A DNA stretch of 64,000 nt from Citrobacter gillenii (GCF_013337685.1 NZ_SUQN01000001.1:372001-436000); one strand, 5' to 3'; counted from the stretch's first letter, positions 33,270-42,569 are shown. Notes: generated from the sequence alone by a model not told the origin. Made by a program: numbers and translations.

Positions 33270-33596
33270 ATGAGCAGTTTAATCGTAAATCCTCACTTAC
33301 CGCAACTACGAATGATCCCGGTACCGGGTCTTCCGCTGTTTCGGTATGAATGCAAAGTATCAAATCGCTGGGTGTCATGTAACCACAGCCAGGCTGCCGT
33401 AATTGTGGGGGTCTACTATCGGAGGGCTAAACGCCTGTGCGCGAACTTAACCGAAGGTTCAAAGATCACCGCGGAGTGCCAGTCCGTGTTATCCGCTGGG
33501 AGCCAGAAACACAGCGCGTTATCTACCTGCGAGATGGCTATCCACACGAATGCTTCAGCCCACTTGAGCATTTCAGGCAAAAGTTCAGGGAGATAA
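33270..33596 (+). CDS. Hypothetical phage protein
   Basis: A frame of 108 residues starts at ATG 33270. Only its first half looks natural (PVPGLPLFRYECKVSNRWVS, VGVYYRRAKRL); its second half overlaps the DUF4222 gene in another frame and is of low complexity. The true protein may be the first 60 residues with a diverged end. Confidence is limited. Confidence 0.42.
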   Translation: MSSLIVNPHLPQLRMIPVPGLPLFRYECKVSNRWVSCNHSQAAVIVGVYYRRAKRLCANLTEGSKITAECQSVLSAGSQKHSALSTCEMAIHTNASAHLSISGKSSGR

Positions 33597-33616
33597 CGGA
33601 CGATCATGAGCACTAA
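33437..33616 (+). CDS. DUF4222 domain protein
   Basis: A 59-residue protein from GTG 33437: RELNRRFKDHRGVPVRVIRW, then LRDGYPHECFSPLEHFRQKF. This is the DUF4222 pattern known from lambdoid prophages, function unknown. GGAGGG lies ten bases upstream. It overlaps the replication gene start at 33606 by 11 bases and the previous frame by 160. Confidence 0.78.
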   Translation: MRELNRRFKDHRGVPVRVIRWEPETQRVIYLRDGYPHECFSPLEHFRQKFREITDDHEH

Positions 33617-34472
33617 ATTAACCGGCTACGTATGGGATGGTTGCGCAGCGTCGGGCATGAAGTTGTCTAGTGTTGCGATCATGGCTCGCCTTGCTGACTT
33701 CAGCAGCGATGAAGGTGTGTGCTGGCCGTCAATTGAAACTATTGCTCGCCAGCTTGGCGCAGGCCCGAGCACTATCAGAACAGCAATCGCAAAGCTTGAA
33801 AAAGATGGCTGGCTCACACGTACACAGCGCCGTAATGGTAACCGTAATGCTTCGAACGTGTATCGGCTGAATGTGGCGAAACTTCAGACTGCCGCATTTT
33901 CTCAACTGTCAGATTCTGACACCTCAAAATCTGACGCATCAAAATTTGACGCCTCAAAAACTGACCCGTCGAAATCTGGCAAAAACGGTGGTTTTGACCC
34001 GTCAGAATCTGGCGGGGATCCGTCAGTAAAATCAAAACAAGATCCACAAGTAACTTCAAAACCCTCTTGTCCGGTTGCGGCGCAACCCGACCCTGAGGTT
34101 GTGATTACTGATCAGGCCAGACAGGTTTTGTCTTACCTGAATCAGACTACTGGCTCACGCTACCAGGTATGCAGCACGTCGCTGGAGAATATTCGCGCCC
34201 GTCTTCGGGAACAATTCACGGTTGATGACCTGTGCCTGGTAGTGGATTACAAAAATGCCGATTGGCGTGATAGCGAGCAGGCGCAATACCTCCGCCCGGC
34301 AACTCTGTTCATTCCAAAAAACTTCCCTGGTTACCTGCAAAGCGCGACCAAATGGTCCAGTGCTGGCCGGCCTGAACGCGTTAACGGCAAATGGGAGACT
34401 AACTCAGCCAGCCGCGCAAACTTCCAGAGTGTTGATTACTCACTGCCAGAAAATTCGGGGTTCCGTTCATGA
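33606..34472 (+). CDS. Phage replication protein (winged helix, conserved phage C-terminal domain)
   Basis: A 288-residue protein in the lambda O position. The N-terminal winged helix (ARLADFSSDEGVCWPSIETI, GPSTIRTAIAKLEKDGWL) should bind the origin. A Ser/Asp/Lys-rich linker (about 100-150) is encoded by tandem 15-base repeats. The C-terminal domain (VLSYLNQTTGSRYQ, ATLFIPKNFPGYLQ) is the conserved phage replication C-terminal domain. No helicase loader P is next to it; the following gene is a methyltransferase. Confidence 0.87.
   Translation: MSTKLTGYVWDGCAASGMKLSSVAIMARLADFSSDEGVCWPSIETIARQLGAGPSTIRTAIAKLEKDGWLTRTQRRNGNRNASNVYRLNVAKLQTAAFSQLSDSDTSKSDASKFDASKTDPSKSGKNGGFDPSESGGDPSVKSKQDPQVTSKPSCPVAAQPDPEVVITDQARQVLSYLNQTTGSRYQVCSTSLENIRARLREQFTVDDLCLVVDYKNADWRDSEQAQYLRPATLFIPKNFPGYLQSATKWSSAGRPERVNGKWETNSASRANFQSVDYSLPENSGFRS
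33909..34016 (+). other. Probable phage replication origin: iterons within the replication gene
   Basis: Tandem 15-base units follow each other: TCAGATTCTGACACC, TCAAAATCTGACGCA, TCAAAATTTGACGCC, TCAAAAACTGACCCG and TCGAAATCTGGCAAA at 33909-33983, with another TCAGAATCTGGC at 34002. As in lambda, they lie in the initiator gene and encode its linker. The function is inferred from that arrangement. Confidence 0.72.
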
Positions 34473-35791
34473 TGACCAATAAATATTGCCAGGCGCTGGC
34501 GGCACTGCGTAGCAAACCAGCCCATGAATTGAAAGAAGTTGGCGATCAGTGGCGGACACCGGATCTGCTTTTCTGGGGGATCAACGCGCTATTTGGTCCA
34601 TTAGTTCTGGATTTGTTTGCTGACGACGACAACGCGAAATGCCCGGCATGGTACACCGCCGAAGATAACGCGCTGACGCAGGACTGGTCTGAACGTCTGG
34701 CTGAACTGGGTGGCGCTGGCTATGGCAACCCACCGTATAGCCGTTCGCAGTACCACGAGAAGCAGGCGATCACCGGCATGACGCACATCATGAACTACGC
34801 AGCAGCCCAGCGCGAGAAGGGCGGTCGCTATGTATTCCTGATAAAAGCTGCGCCGAGTGAAACGTGGTGGCCAGAAGATGCCGATCACATTGTATTCATT
34901 CGTGGTCGTATTGGGTTCGATCTGCCTGTGTGGTTTGTACCTGCTGACGAAAAACAGAAGCCCACCAGCGCGTTTTTTGCCGGTGCCATAGCTGTATTCG
35001 ATAAGTCATGGCGTGGCGAGCGGTTCAGTTATATCAACCGTACAGAACTGGAGGCAAAAGGGCGGGCGTTTATGGCTTTGGCACAATTTGCTGCCAGCAA
35101 GTCTCAACCTGTAACTGCCACACCTCCTGCAGCTGATAAGCCAGAAGCAGAGTTGCCACTCACCCAGAAAGATATTTTTGCTATCAGCGGTGTCGAGGCG
35201 TGGGCATGCGTTAGAGCTGCGTTTGGCGATAAAGAAGAATACACATTCAGTGAATCGAAGTTTGGGCATACCTGGGCGGCGGATTCTGTCGAAGCACCAG
35301 AATTCACTCAGGTATCACCATTAACGATCGACAAAGCGAAGCTGCTTATTCGTGAGAGTATTTTGTTCGGTGTGGATGAGTGGCTGTTGTCGATTGAATT
35401 CGATGACGCTGCAGTGCGCCTGGATATGTCGGAACGTATTCGCACTGTTGCCCTTGAAGCATCCGGTGAATATGGCATGAACAGCACTGATTTCATTGCA
35501 GCCATGGGAAGCCTGGATGTATCCAGATGGTCCAATATTCGCCAGATCCGCATGCACATCCGTGAGAAAGCTAAACCAGTAGCGGATCCGCTTCCCGAGT
35601 CCCGTATCTGGCCGCTGGAGGTTGGGATTGTGTTCAACCAGGTGGATGGCGCTGACATGCTGGATAAATCACAGCAGAACAAGCTGAAAGCCAACATCAA
35701 TCAACTCTGGCTGGAACGAACGGCCACCAGCGAAATCATCACAATTGCGCGTGGTCTTGTCGGCAGCATGCAGGGGGTAACCCATGCGTGA
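34469..35791 (+). CDS. Phage DNA N6-adenine methyltransferase (phage Dam type)
   Basis: A 440-residue protein. The first 200 residues are the phage_Dam domain: GDQWRTPDLLFWGINALFG, VLDLFADDDNAKCP, and NPPYS (87-91), the motif IV of amino-methyltransferases. The C-terminal 220 residues are an extra domain of unknown function. Many lambdoid phages carry such a gene after the replication protein; it probably protects phage DNA from host restriction. It overlaps the previous stop and the next start by a few bases. Confidence 0.9.
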   Translation: MMTNKYCQALAALRSKPAHELKEVGDQWRTPDLLFWGINALFGPLVLDLFADDDNAKCPAWYTAEDNALTQDWSERLAELGGAGYGNPPYSRSQYHEKQAITGMTHIMNYAAAQREKGGRYVFLIKAAPSETWWPEDADHIVFIRGRIGFDLPVWFVPADEKQKPTSAFFAGAIAVFDKSWRGERFSYINRTELEAKGRAFMALAQFAASKSQPVTATPPAADKPEAELPLTQKDIFAISGVEAWACVRAAFGDKEEYTFSESKFGHTWAADSVEAPEFTQVSPLTIDKAKLLIRESILFGVDEWLLSIEFDDAAVRLDMSERIRTVALEASGEYGMNSTDFIAAMGSLDVSRWSNIRQIRMHIREKAKPVADPLPESRIWPLEVGIVFNQVDGADMLDKSQQNKLKANINQLWLERTATSEIITIARGLVGSMQGVTHA

Positions 35792-37718
35792 GATTATCGT
35801 TGATAACTTTGCTGGTGGCGGTGGCGCATCGACGGGTATTGAGCTGGCGATCGGGCGCAGCGTGGATATAGCAATCAACCACGACGAAAACGCCATTGCG
35901 ATGCACAAGACGAACCACCCTGACACACTGCATTACTGTGAATCCGTATTTGACGTGGATCCGTTAGCCGCCACCGGCGGTAATCCTGTTGGGCTGGCAT
36001 GGTTTAGCCCGGACTGCCGACACTTCTCAAAGGCCAAAGGCGCAAAGCCTGTGAAAAAAGAGATACGCGGTCTGGCCTGGATTGTTCTGCGTTGGGCACT
36101 GGCAAAGCGACCGCGTGTGATGATGCTGGAGAATGTGGAAGAGTTCAAAACGTGGGGACCGCTGCTGGCCGATGAAATGCGTCCGGATCCTGCCCGTACT
36201 GGCGAAACATTCAATGCATTTGTCGGCATGCTGTCCACTGGCATTCCTGCTGATCACCCGGCACTGTCAGAGGTTTGTGAGTTTCTGTCTATTGAAAGAG
36301 GTAGCGAGCAGGCGCAACAGCTGGTGGATGGGCTTGGATATGATGTCGATTATCGCGAACTGCGCGCGTGTGATTACGGTACGCCGACGATCCGCAAACG
36401 CTTCTTTATGGTTATGCGCTGCGATGGTTGCCCAATTCAGTGGCCTGTTGTAACCCATGGGGATCCCAAGTCACTGGAGGTGCAGAGCGGCAGGCTGATG
36501 CCATGGCGTACCGCTGCGGAATGTATCGACTGGAATGTTCCGGCTCTGTCCATCTTCGACCGCAAAAAACCGCTGGCGGAGAACACTCTGAAGCGGATCG
36601 CACGCGGCATACAGCGCTTTGTTATCGAAAGTGCGTCGCCGTTTATCGTGAAGTGCAACCACACGAGCTCAAAAAATGCGTATGACGCTTTTCGCGGACA
36701 GTCACTGAATGAGCCATTACAGACCATTACTAAAAAACTCGGCTATGCGTTAGCCGTTCCACACCTGACAAAATTCCGCACTGGCGCAACCGGGCAGCCC
36801 CTTACCGAACCTGTTCCGACGGTAACAGCTGGCACGTCAAAACGCCCGGGCGGGAACGGGCATGCACTCGGGATTGTTGAGGCTGCGTTGACACCATTCC
36901 TGGCGGGTAATGGTGGTAGTGAATACCAGGCTAAACCGCGCCCGCTGGATAAACCTGCTCATACCATTCTGAAGCAATCCCGAGCCTGTCTGGTTGCGCC
37001 AGTGATAGCCCGCCAGTTTGGGGCCAGCGTCGGCCACCGTGCAGACGAACCGAGCGCAACCATCACCGCTGGTGGTGGCGGTAAATCTCAACTGGTAACG
37101 CCTACGCTGATTCAGATGGGTTATGGCGAACGACCTGGGCAAGAACCGCGTGTGCTGCGACTGGATAACCCGCTGGGGACCGTTACTGCAGGCGGAAATA
37201 AATTTGCGACGGTGAGCGCGTTCCTGGCGAAACACTACGGCGGTAACTATACGGGGCCTGGTGTCAGTATGGATGAACCCGCGCATTCAGTGACCACTGT
37301 CGACCATCATGCGGTAGTTGCCTCTCATCTGGTGAAACTGCGTGGAACATGCCGCGACGGGCAACGCCTTGATGTGCCAATGCCAACAATCACTGCTGGT
37401 GGCCAACACGTGGGTGAGGTACGCACATTTCTCGAGACGTATTGCGGGGAAAGTGACGATGAATGGCTGGTAACGATCGATGGGGTTAAATACCAGATCG
37501 TTGATATCGGAATGCGCATGTTGCAGCCGCATGAACTCTACAAAGCGCAGGGCTTCCCGGATGGATACGTTATTGATCAGGACTACCGTGGAAATCGCTA
37601 TGCAAAAGATAAGCAGGTAGCCCGCTGCGGTAATGCGGTACCGCCACCATTTGCCAGGGCGCTGGTGGAGGCAAATCTTCCGGAACTGTGTGCAGTGCAA
37701 CAGCAGGAGGTGGCATGA
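35784..37718 (+). CDS. DNA cytosine-5 methyltransferase
   Basis: A 644-residue C5-methyltransferase, longer than most. Motif I NFAGGGGASTGIE, motif IV SPDCRHFS (Cys78; PDC in place of the usual PPC), motif VI ENVEEF (116-121), and motifs IX-X (QAKPRPLDKPAHT-type repeats, RCGNAVPPPFARALV at the end) are present. The long middle part contains several repeats of a P(x)PTxTAGG-type phrase, likely the target recognition region. No cognate restriction enzyme is near, so it is an orphan or anti-restriction enzyme. Confidence 0.92.
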   Translation: MREIIVDNFAGGGGASTGIELAIGRSVDIAINHDENAIAMHKTNHPDTLHYCESVFDVDPLAATGGNPVGLAWFSPDCRHFSKAKGAKPVKKEIRGLAWIVLRWALAKRPRVMMLENVEEFKTWGPLLADEMRPDPARTGETFNAFVGMLSTGIPADHPALSEVCEFLSIERGSEQAQQLVDGLGYDVDYRELRACDYGTPTIRKRFFMVMRCDGCPIQWPVVTHGDPKSLEVQSGRLMPWRTAAECIDWNVPALSIFDRKKPLAENTLKRIARGIQRFVIESASPFIVKCNHTSSKNAYDAFRGQSLNEPLQTITKKLGYALAVPHLTKFRTGATGQPLTEPVPTVTAGTSKRPGGNGHALGIVEAALTPFLAGNGGSEYQAKPRPLDKPAHTILKQSRACLVAPVIARQFGASVGHRADEPSATITAGGGGKSQLVTPTLIQMGYGERPGQEPRVLRLDNPLGTVTAGGNKFATVSAFLAKHYGGNYTGPGVSMDEPAHSVTTVDHHAVVASHLVKLRGTCRDGQRLDVPMPTITAGGQHVGEVRTFLETYCGESDDEWLVTIDGVKYQIVDIGMRMLQPHELYKAQGFPDGYVIDQDYRGNRYAKDKQVARCGNAVPPPFARALVEANLPELCAVQQQEVA

Positions 37719-38113
37719 AACTTGTGCTCCCGTTCCCTCCGAGCGTGAACACTTACTGGCGCGCCCCTAACAAGGGGCCGCTGGCCGGTCGTCACCTCAT
37801 TAGCTCTGATGGCCGTAAATACCAGAGCGCTGCCTGCGTGGCGATCATTGAGCAATTACGACGTCTCCCGAAGCCATCGACTGAACTGGCAGCGGTAGAA
37901 ATCATTCTTTACCCGCCGGATGCGCGCCGCCGGGATATCGATAATTACAACAAAGCCCTGTTTGACGCGCTGACGCATGCGGGTGTCTGGGAAGACGACA
38001 GCCAGATTAAGCGCATGCTGGTGGAATGGGGACCGATAGTACCGAAGGGAAAAGTTGAGATAACCATAACGGCATATAAAAAAGAGGTGGTTATATGTCC
38101 AGCTGTGGGTTGA
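37715..38113 (+). CDS. rusA: Holliday junction resolvase RusA
   Basis: A 132-residue protein: LPFPPSVNTYWR at the N-terminus and RRRDIDNYNKALFDAL with the catalytic Asp residues (DIDN), followed by WEDDSQI. These are RusA family hallmarks. It resolves branched DNA in phage replication or recombination. Start ATG 37715 overlaps the methyltransferase stop (ATGA). Confidence 0.95.
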   Translation: MKLVLPFPPSVNTYWRAPNKGPLAGRHLISSDGRKYQSAACVAIIEQLRRLPKPSTELAAVEIILYPPDARRRDIDNYNKALFDALTHAGVWEDDSQIKRMLVEWGPIVPKGKVEITITAYKKEVVICPAVG

Positions 38114-38199
38114 ATATTGGTCGATATGGCAGTAATGTCGGAAAGTGCAAGCGAAACGGGCGTGCAGGCCCTTCGCAACAATCAGAGTATGGAGATAAT

Positions 38200-39087
38200 A
38201 TGAGCAATCATCATGTTATGGGCACTGCTACGCCCAAAAATCGCACTTCATCAGTAATTTCCGTTAATCACTCATCGGTGCCGGTGATCACTTATCGCAA
38301 TCAGCGCGTAGTGACTACGGAATCTTTAGCAAGCGGCTACGGTACAACAGCGCAAAACATCACGAATAACTTTAACCGCAATAAAATGCGTTTTGTTGAG
38401 GGTAAGCATTACTTTCGAATTGAGGGTGATGAAGTCGAAAATTTGCGCAACTCTTTCAGCAGTGTGCAAATATCATCAAAGGCTCGCAGCCTTTATCTTT
38501 GGACTGAGCGCGGCGCCTCCCGCCACGCAAAAATGCTTGAAACCGAATTAGCCTGGGACTTCTTTGAACAGCTTGAAGATCATTACTTCAATCTTCGGGA
38601 GGTCCACGGTGTCATGCTGCCGAATATGTCTGATCCAATAACCCTGGCGCGTGCGTGGGCGGATGCCATGGAGGCAAAGCAGCAAGCTGAGGCGCTTACT
38701 CACCAGCAGGCCGAATATATCGAGCATCTCGAGAGCCTCTTCACTGATGGGCTTTCCCCGGTACAGTTCTGCAAACGTCTGAATGGCGTTAATACCTCAA
38801 AAATTAGCGCATGGCTTGTTTCGATGAACTGGTTATATGACGACAATCCGGAAGGACGCAGCGCACAATGGCGTGTCCGGTCATACGCGCGTGACAAATA
38901 CCTCACTGAGAAAAGCAGCAAAGTCTCTCCAAATTCAGCAGTCAGCTTTACCACCTATCAGCCGGTTCTGCTTCGGGAAGGGGCCACCTGGATCTACAAA
39001 AACTATCTGAAAGGGAAGCTTCCGATGAAGGTGACCTGGAACGGGAGCTTCACCCACGATAAAGAACTGGCTGGTGGCGACAATTGA
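38200..39087 (+). CDS. ORF6N-domain phage antirepressor-like protein
   Basis: A 295-residue protein. An ORF6N domain (PVITYRNQRVVTTESLASGYGT to LYLWTERGASRHAKML) and a C-terminal KilA-C-like DNA-binding region (ADAMEAKQQAEALTHQQAEY, PVQFCKRLNGVNTSKISAWL). Such proteins act as antirepressors or regulators. ATG 38200 has GGAGATAAT upstream; the frame extends 35 codons upstream (38095) without clear support. It ends over the TTG start of the next gene. Confidence 0.87.
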   Translation: MSNHHVMGTATPKNRTSSVISVNHSSVPVITYRNQRVVTTESLASGYGTTAQNITNNFNRNKMRFVEGKHYFRIEGDEVENLRNSFSSVQISSKARSLYLWTERGASRHAKMLETELAWDFFEQLEDHYFNLREVHGVMLPNMSDPITLARAWADAMEAKQQAEALTHQQAEYIEHLESLFTDGLSPVQFCKRLNGVNTSKISAWLVSMNWLYDDNPEGRSAQWRVRSYARDKYLTEKSSKVSPNSAVSFTTYQPVLLREGATWIYKNYLKGKLPMKVTWNGSFTHDKELAGGDN

Positions 39088-40079
39088 GGGCATTACTCAC
39101 ACCTGAAATAGCCTCCCGTATGGGGATTGTGTTGTTTCGTCCCGGCGCGGAACTGATGCATCTCTTCATGCGAGGTCGCGTTCTGCTCGAGCCTGAACCA
39201 GAAGAAATGGCGTCATTCAGTACCGGGGCTGTTCCCGGAGTCATTCAGCCGCTGGCTGATGATCCGGTAATGCGGCAGGTCTTCGGGAATGAACGGGTTA
39301 TACAGCGTGCCGGTGGGCTTTCTTCCCTTGAACAGTGGCTGAGTTCACGGTTTGAATGCCAGTGGCCCCATTCATCGTGGCATGACAAGAACTTTACAAC
39401 AATGCGGCACGAGCCAGGAAGCATTCGCCTGTGCTGGCATTGCGATCACATCCTGTCCGGGCAACATACCGAGCAGCTTGCAGATATAGCGGCAGGAAAC
39501 CTGGTATCCTGGATTCTGGAAGTCATTCGTCGCGATTCAGGTTTTCCCGAGTCGCATATCCTGACGCTACCGGAACTGTGCTGGTGGATGGTCAGGAACG
39601 ACCTGGCTGATGTTATACCGGAAAGCGTCGCGCATAAGGGGTTACGACTTCCGGATGAGAAGGTCCGCTCAATCATGAGGGAAAGCGACATTGTGCCTTC
39701 CGCTTCAGCAACCAGCCTCGTGCAGGAGAAGGCGAAAAAGATTCTCACGCTTTCTGTTGATCCGGAGTCGCCAGAGTCTTTCATGCTCAGGCCAAAACGT
39801 CGCCGCTGGATAAATGAGACGTACACCCGCTGGGTTAAAACACAACCGTGTGAGTGTTGCCGACGGCCAGCAGATGATCCGCATCATATCGTAGGGCACG
39901 GTATGGGTGGTACAGCAACAAAAGCCCATGACCTCTTCGTGATCCCTCTGTGCAGAGAGTGCCACGACGAGTTACACGCCGATGTACCGGCATTCGAGCA
40001 GAAGCATGGTACGCAGCCTGAGCTGCTGCTGCGTTTTATGGATCGGGCGCTGGCGATCGGCGTAATTGCGAAAGCTTAA
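39084..40079 (+). CDS. DUF968 domain protein (HNH-like zinc domain)
   Basis: A 331-residue protein starting at TTG 39084 (MRALLTPEIASRMGIVLFRP), the typical DUF968 N-terminus. The C-terminal part CECCRRPADDPHHIVGHG, then LCRECHDELH has the Cys/His pattern of an HNH-type nuclease (DHHI-like). Common just before Q in lambdoid phages; role is not known, possibly recombination. Confidence 0.87.
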   Translation: MRALLTPEIASRMGIVLFRPGAELMHLFMRGRVLLEPEPEEMASFSTGAVPGVIQPLADDPVMRQVFGNERVIQRAGGLSSLEQWLSSRFECQWPHSSWHDKNFTTMRHEPGSIRLCWHCDHILSGQHTEQLADIAAGNLVSWILEVIRRDSGFPESHILTLPELCWWMVRNDLADVIPESVAHKGLRLPDEKVRSIMRESDIVPSASATSLVQEKAKKILTLSVDPESPESFMLRPKRRRWINETYTRWVKTQPCECCRRPADDPHHIVGHGMGGTATKAHDLFVIPLCRECHDELHADVPAFEQKHGTQPELLLRFMDRALAIGVIAKA

Positions 40080-40096
40080 GTGTATGGAGAAAAGTA

Positions 40097-40459
40097 ATGC
40101 GTGATATTCAGATGGTTTTAGAACGCTGGGGGGGCTGGGCATCAGCTGATAATTCTGGTGTTGACTATTCCCATGTTGCCGCTGGCTTCAAGGGACTTTT
40201 ACCGCAGACAAGCAAAACCAGATTGTCATGTACAGATGATGATGCCCTTATCATTGAAGGGTGCCTAGCACGACTGAAAAGCCGAAAACCATACGAGCAC
40301 ACGCTTCTAGTCGCTCATTACCTGTACGGTATCTCAAAGCGGAAGATAGCTAAAGCGCGAAAGAAGGATGAGAAATTGATACGTATAGAGATACAGATGG
40401 CTGAAGGATTTATAGATGGTTGTTTATCAATGCTTGATGTGAAATTAAATTTTGAATAG
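40097..40459 (+). CDS. Late gene antiterminator Q
   Basis: A 120-residue protein of the Q family: MRDIQMVLERWGGWASAD at the N-terminus, HYLYGISKRKIAKARKKDEKLI in the helix-turn-helix part, and AEGFIDGCLSML at the end. It should bind near the late promoter and allow RNA polymerase to read through into lysis and structural genes. The late genes start after the 2 kb inserted opposite-strand gene. Confidence 0.9.
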   Translation: MRDIQMVLERWGGWASADNSGVDYSHVAAGFKGLLPQTSKTRLSCTDDDALIIEGCLARLKSRKPYEHTLLVAHYLYGISKRKIAKARKKDEKLIRIEIQMAEGFIDGCLSMLDVKLNFE

Positions 40460-40460
40460 T

Positions 40461-40498
40461 AAAAAAGAAGCCGCCGTGAAGGCGGCTTATTCATTTTT
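40461..40498. terminator. Bidirectional terminator between Q and the AAA ATPase gene
   Basis: AAGCCGCC (40468-40475) and GGCGGCTT (40481-40488) with loop GTGAA. T-rich sequence follows on both strands. It serves both convergent genes. Confidence 0.85.
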
Positions 40499-42452
40499 GT
40501 AAGGCTGCAAAAGCTTCTTCAATTACAGTAGTAATAAAGCTTGGTCCTAAAGGTCCTAATGTAGAGGTCATTGTGAAATAGTAAATTAATGGTCTTTCTT
40601 TATTGTTTGTTTTTAATTTGTTGATATCTGGGTAATTCTTTAAGATTACATTTTCAAAATCATGGCCGTTTTTACCTTCAGTTGGTATATAATATTCTCT
40701 GTCACCAAATAACGATAGGCCACTCATGTATTTTATTGTATGATTCCTTTTGTTTTCCCTGCCAAGAATTTTATAGGTAATGTTATCCACTATCATCTGT
40801 AATATTTTTTCGTCATGTAAGCAGTCTTTCCAGTGATAATCTTCGTCACATTTAAAAAAATAACTTGGTTTTTTATAATTATTAGAAGCATGAAATGCGT
40901 ATATGCTGATAGGGTCATAGACAATATTTTCAATTGAATATGCATAATCTTTCGCGCATACAATCACCTCGTTTACGTGTTTTCGTTTTGTATTATCCCA
41001 GTCAATTAATCCGCGCACAGTACGGTTGCCACCGGACTTAAGATGTTCAACCATTCCAATTACCTGTTGGCAATTGGAATCACCATTTATTTTTTTAATT
41101 AAGAGTTGTGTTTTTGTTTGGTCCTTAAATACGCTGTTAATGTGCTTGGCTAATTCAGCGTCAGCTAGTTTCTGACCTGCGCTAATAAATGATAAATTTA
41201 TAGCTGGGTTTATTATTTTTGAACGATTTCTTACTTGGGTGAATAGTTTTTCATAAATAAAACTATCATTAATATTTTCAACGTATACCTGTCGATTGTT
41301 CTCTGGATTAACTGATATTTGACTTACACCGTCTAGAAGTTGAGAAATAGCTTCATCTTTATTGATTTTTTTTATACTAGAGTAATTGCTCGTTTCAGCA
41401 GGTGTTATATTGAATATGTTATCAATTGGAGACAACGCCACGGTAGTAGGTGAGTGTGTGTTAAAAATAAATACGACATTCAATTTTTCATGCAATACTT
41501 GTAGACAATCATAAAAATCCTGCACCATTTGTGGGTGAAGATGTGAGTCAGGTTCATCCATTAATATGATACTGTTTCCTTTGTAGATATTTTTTGTTTT
41601 TATATAATTTATATAGAATGTCTTTTCAGCAAGCCAAAAAATTACTTTTTCACCTGATGATAGGTTCTCATAGTCTATTGTTTCTCCATTTTTATTTAAC
41701 AATAGCTCAGGGATATAGTTAATGTGTGATTTAAATTTGTTTGCTGTAGTAACCGTGAATTTACCACGAAACATTTCACTTATTATTTTAGAGAATACAA
41801 TGCTTGGATCTTCATGGCCCAACAACTCATAAAATGTACAATCATCAATTTTCTTTATATTTTCACCTTCATGGATTAAGAAGTCGATGTATTTCTTTTT
41901 TCTCAGTGCTTGATAATAATTTAATGTAATAAGACTTAGGCTTGATAGTGAGGTATCTACTTTTCCATTAATGATTTCTTTATTCAGTAGGATAGAAAAT
42001 TCTAATTCGTCGAACTCAAGTTCTTGGATTTCTTTATCAAATAAAATCAACGCTCTTTTTATAATTTCTCTAGTGTGAAAGCTTATTGCGTGTCTGTCAA
42101 TTCTATCTTCTGTAAAATTAACTTGATAAGTTTCAGGGATAACATCAATGTTATTTGCATCACCTATCAGTTGAAAAATGGATTCAGTTAATCTTGTTAT
42201 TACTGTATGGTCTATATTCTTTGATAAAACACTCTGGTTTTCATTAGTTATATTAATTGCTGATATTTGATGTCTTGCTAATAATTCACCTTCAACACTA
42301 ATCTTGGTGTGGTCGTTTTCAATGCTTTGTAATAATCTGGTTTTACCTGAGCCGTTTTTACCTGTTATTAGGCACAGATGACCATCAAAACTGAAAGGTT
42401 CTGCTAGCTCTAATCCTTTATAGGGAATTGTCGAAGATATTGTGAATTTCAT
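40491..42452 (-). CDS. AAA/ABC ATPase with TOPRIM-like C-terminal domain (OLD/DUF4435-like), putative defence gene
   Basis: A 653-residue protein against the direction of all late genes. ABC-type ATPase in the first 390 residues: Walker A GKNGSGKT (31-38), signature NLSSGEKVIFWLAE, Walker B IILMDEPDSHLHPQ and H-loop FNTHSPT. From about 395, RQVYVENINDSFIYEKLF and RGLIDWDNT give the Glu and DxD of a TOPRIM-like domain, as in OLD nucleases or DUF4435 proteins. AT-rich, with its own promoter region and shared terminator. Between Q and lysis is a known hotspot for accessory genes. I infer superinfection exclusion or abortive infection. Confidence 0.83.
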   Translation of the reverse strand: MKFTISSTIPYKGLELAEPFSFDGHLCLITGKNGSGKTRLLQSIENDHTKISVEGELLARHQISAINITNENQSVLSKNIDHTVITRLTESIFQLIGDANNIDVIPETYQVNFTEDRIDRHAISFHTREIIKRALILFDKEIQELEFDELEFSILLNKEIINGKVDTSLSSLSLITLNYYQALRKKKYIDFLIHEGENIKKIDDCTFYELLGHEDPSIVFSKIISEMFRGKFTVTTANKFKSHINYIPELLLNKNGETIDYENLSSGEKVIFWLAEKTFYINYIKTKNIYKGNSIILMDEPDSHLHPQMVQDFYDCLQVLHEKLNVVFIFNTHSPTTVALSPIDNIFNITPAETSNYSSIKKINKDEAISQLLDGVSQISVNPENNRQVYVENINDSFIYEKLFTQVRNRSKIINPAINLSFISAGQKLADAELAKHINSVFKDQTKTQLLIKKINGDSNCQQVIGMVEHLKSGGNRTVRGLIDWDNTKRKHVNEVIVCAKDYAYSIENIVYDPISIYAFHASNNYKKPSYFFKCDEDYHWKDCLHDEKILQMIVDNITYKILGRENKRNHTIKYMSGLSLFGDREYYIPTEGKNGHDFENVILKNYPDINKLKTNNKERPLIYYFTMTSTLGPLGPSFITTVIEEAFAALQK

Positions 42453-42569
42453 GGTGTTTTACAATTAGTTTAAAGTCATTAGACATTAACAAAAAAAACT
42501 CTCGCGGTCCGCATTTAATTGTGTATTGTGATAAGAGTGGTCATTTAGACACGTACTTAAGCATTTTCA

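Noticed and set aside
33908-34030. CRISPR array in the 15-base repeats
   Set aside because: Units are directly tandem without spacers and are in frame in the replication gene; iterons fit better.
38095-38199. N-terminal extension of the ORF6N protein
   Set aside because: The start at 38200 has GGAGATAAT and the natural protein beginning; the 35-codon extension overlaps rusA and has no domain.
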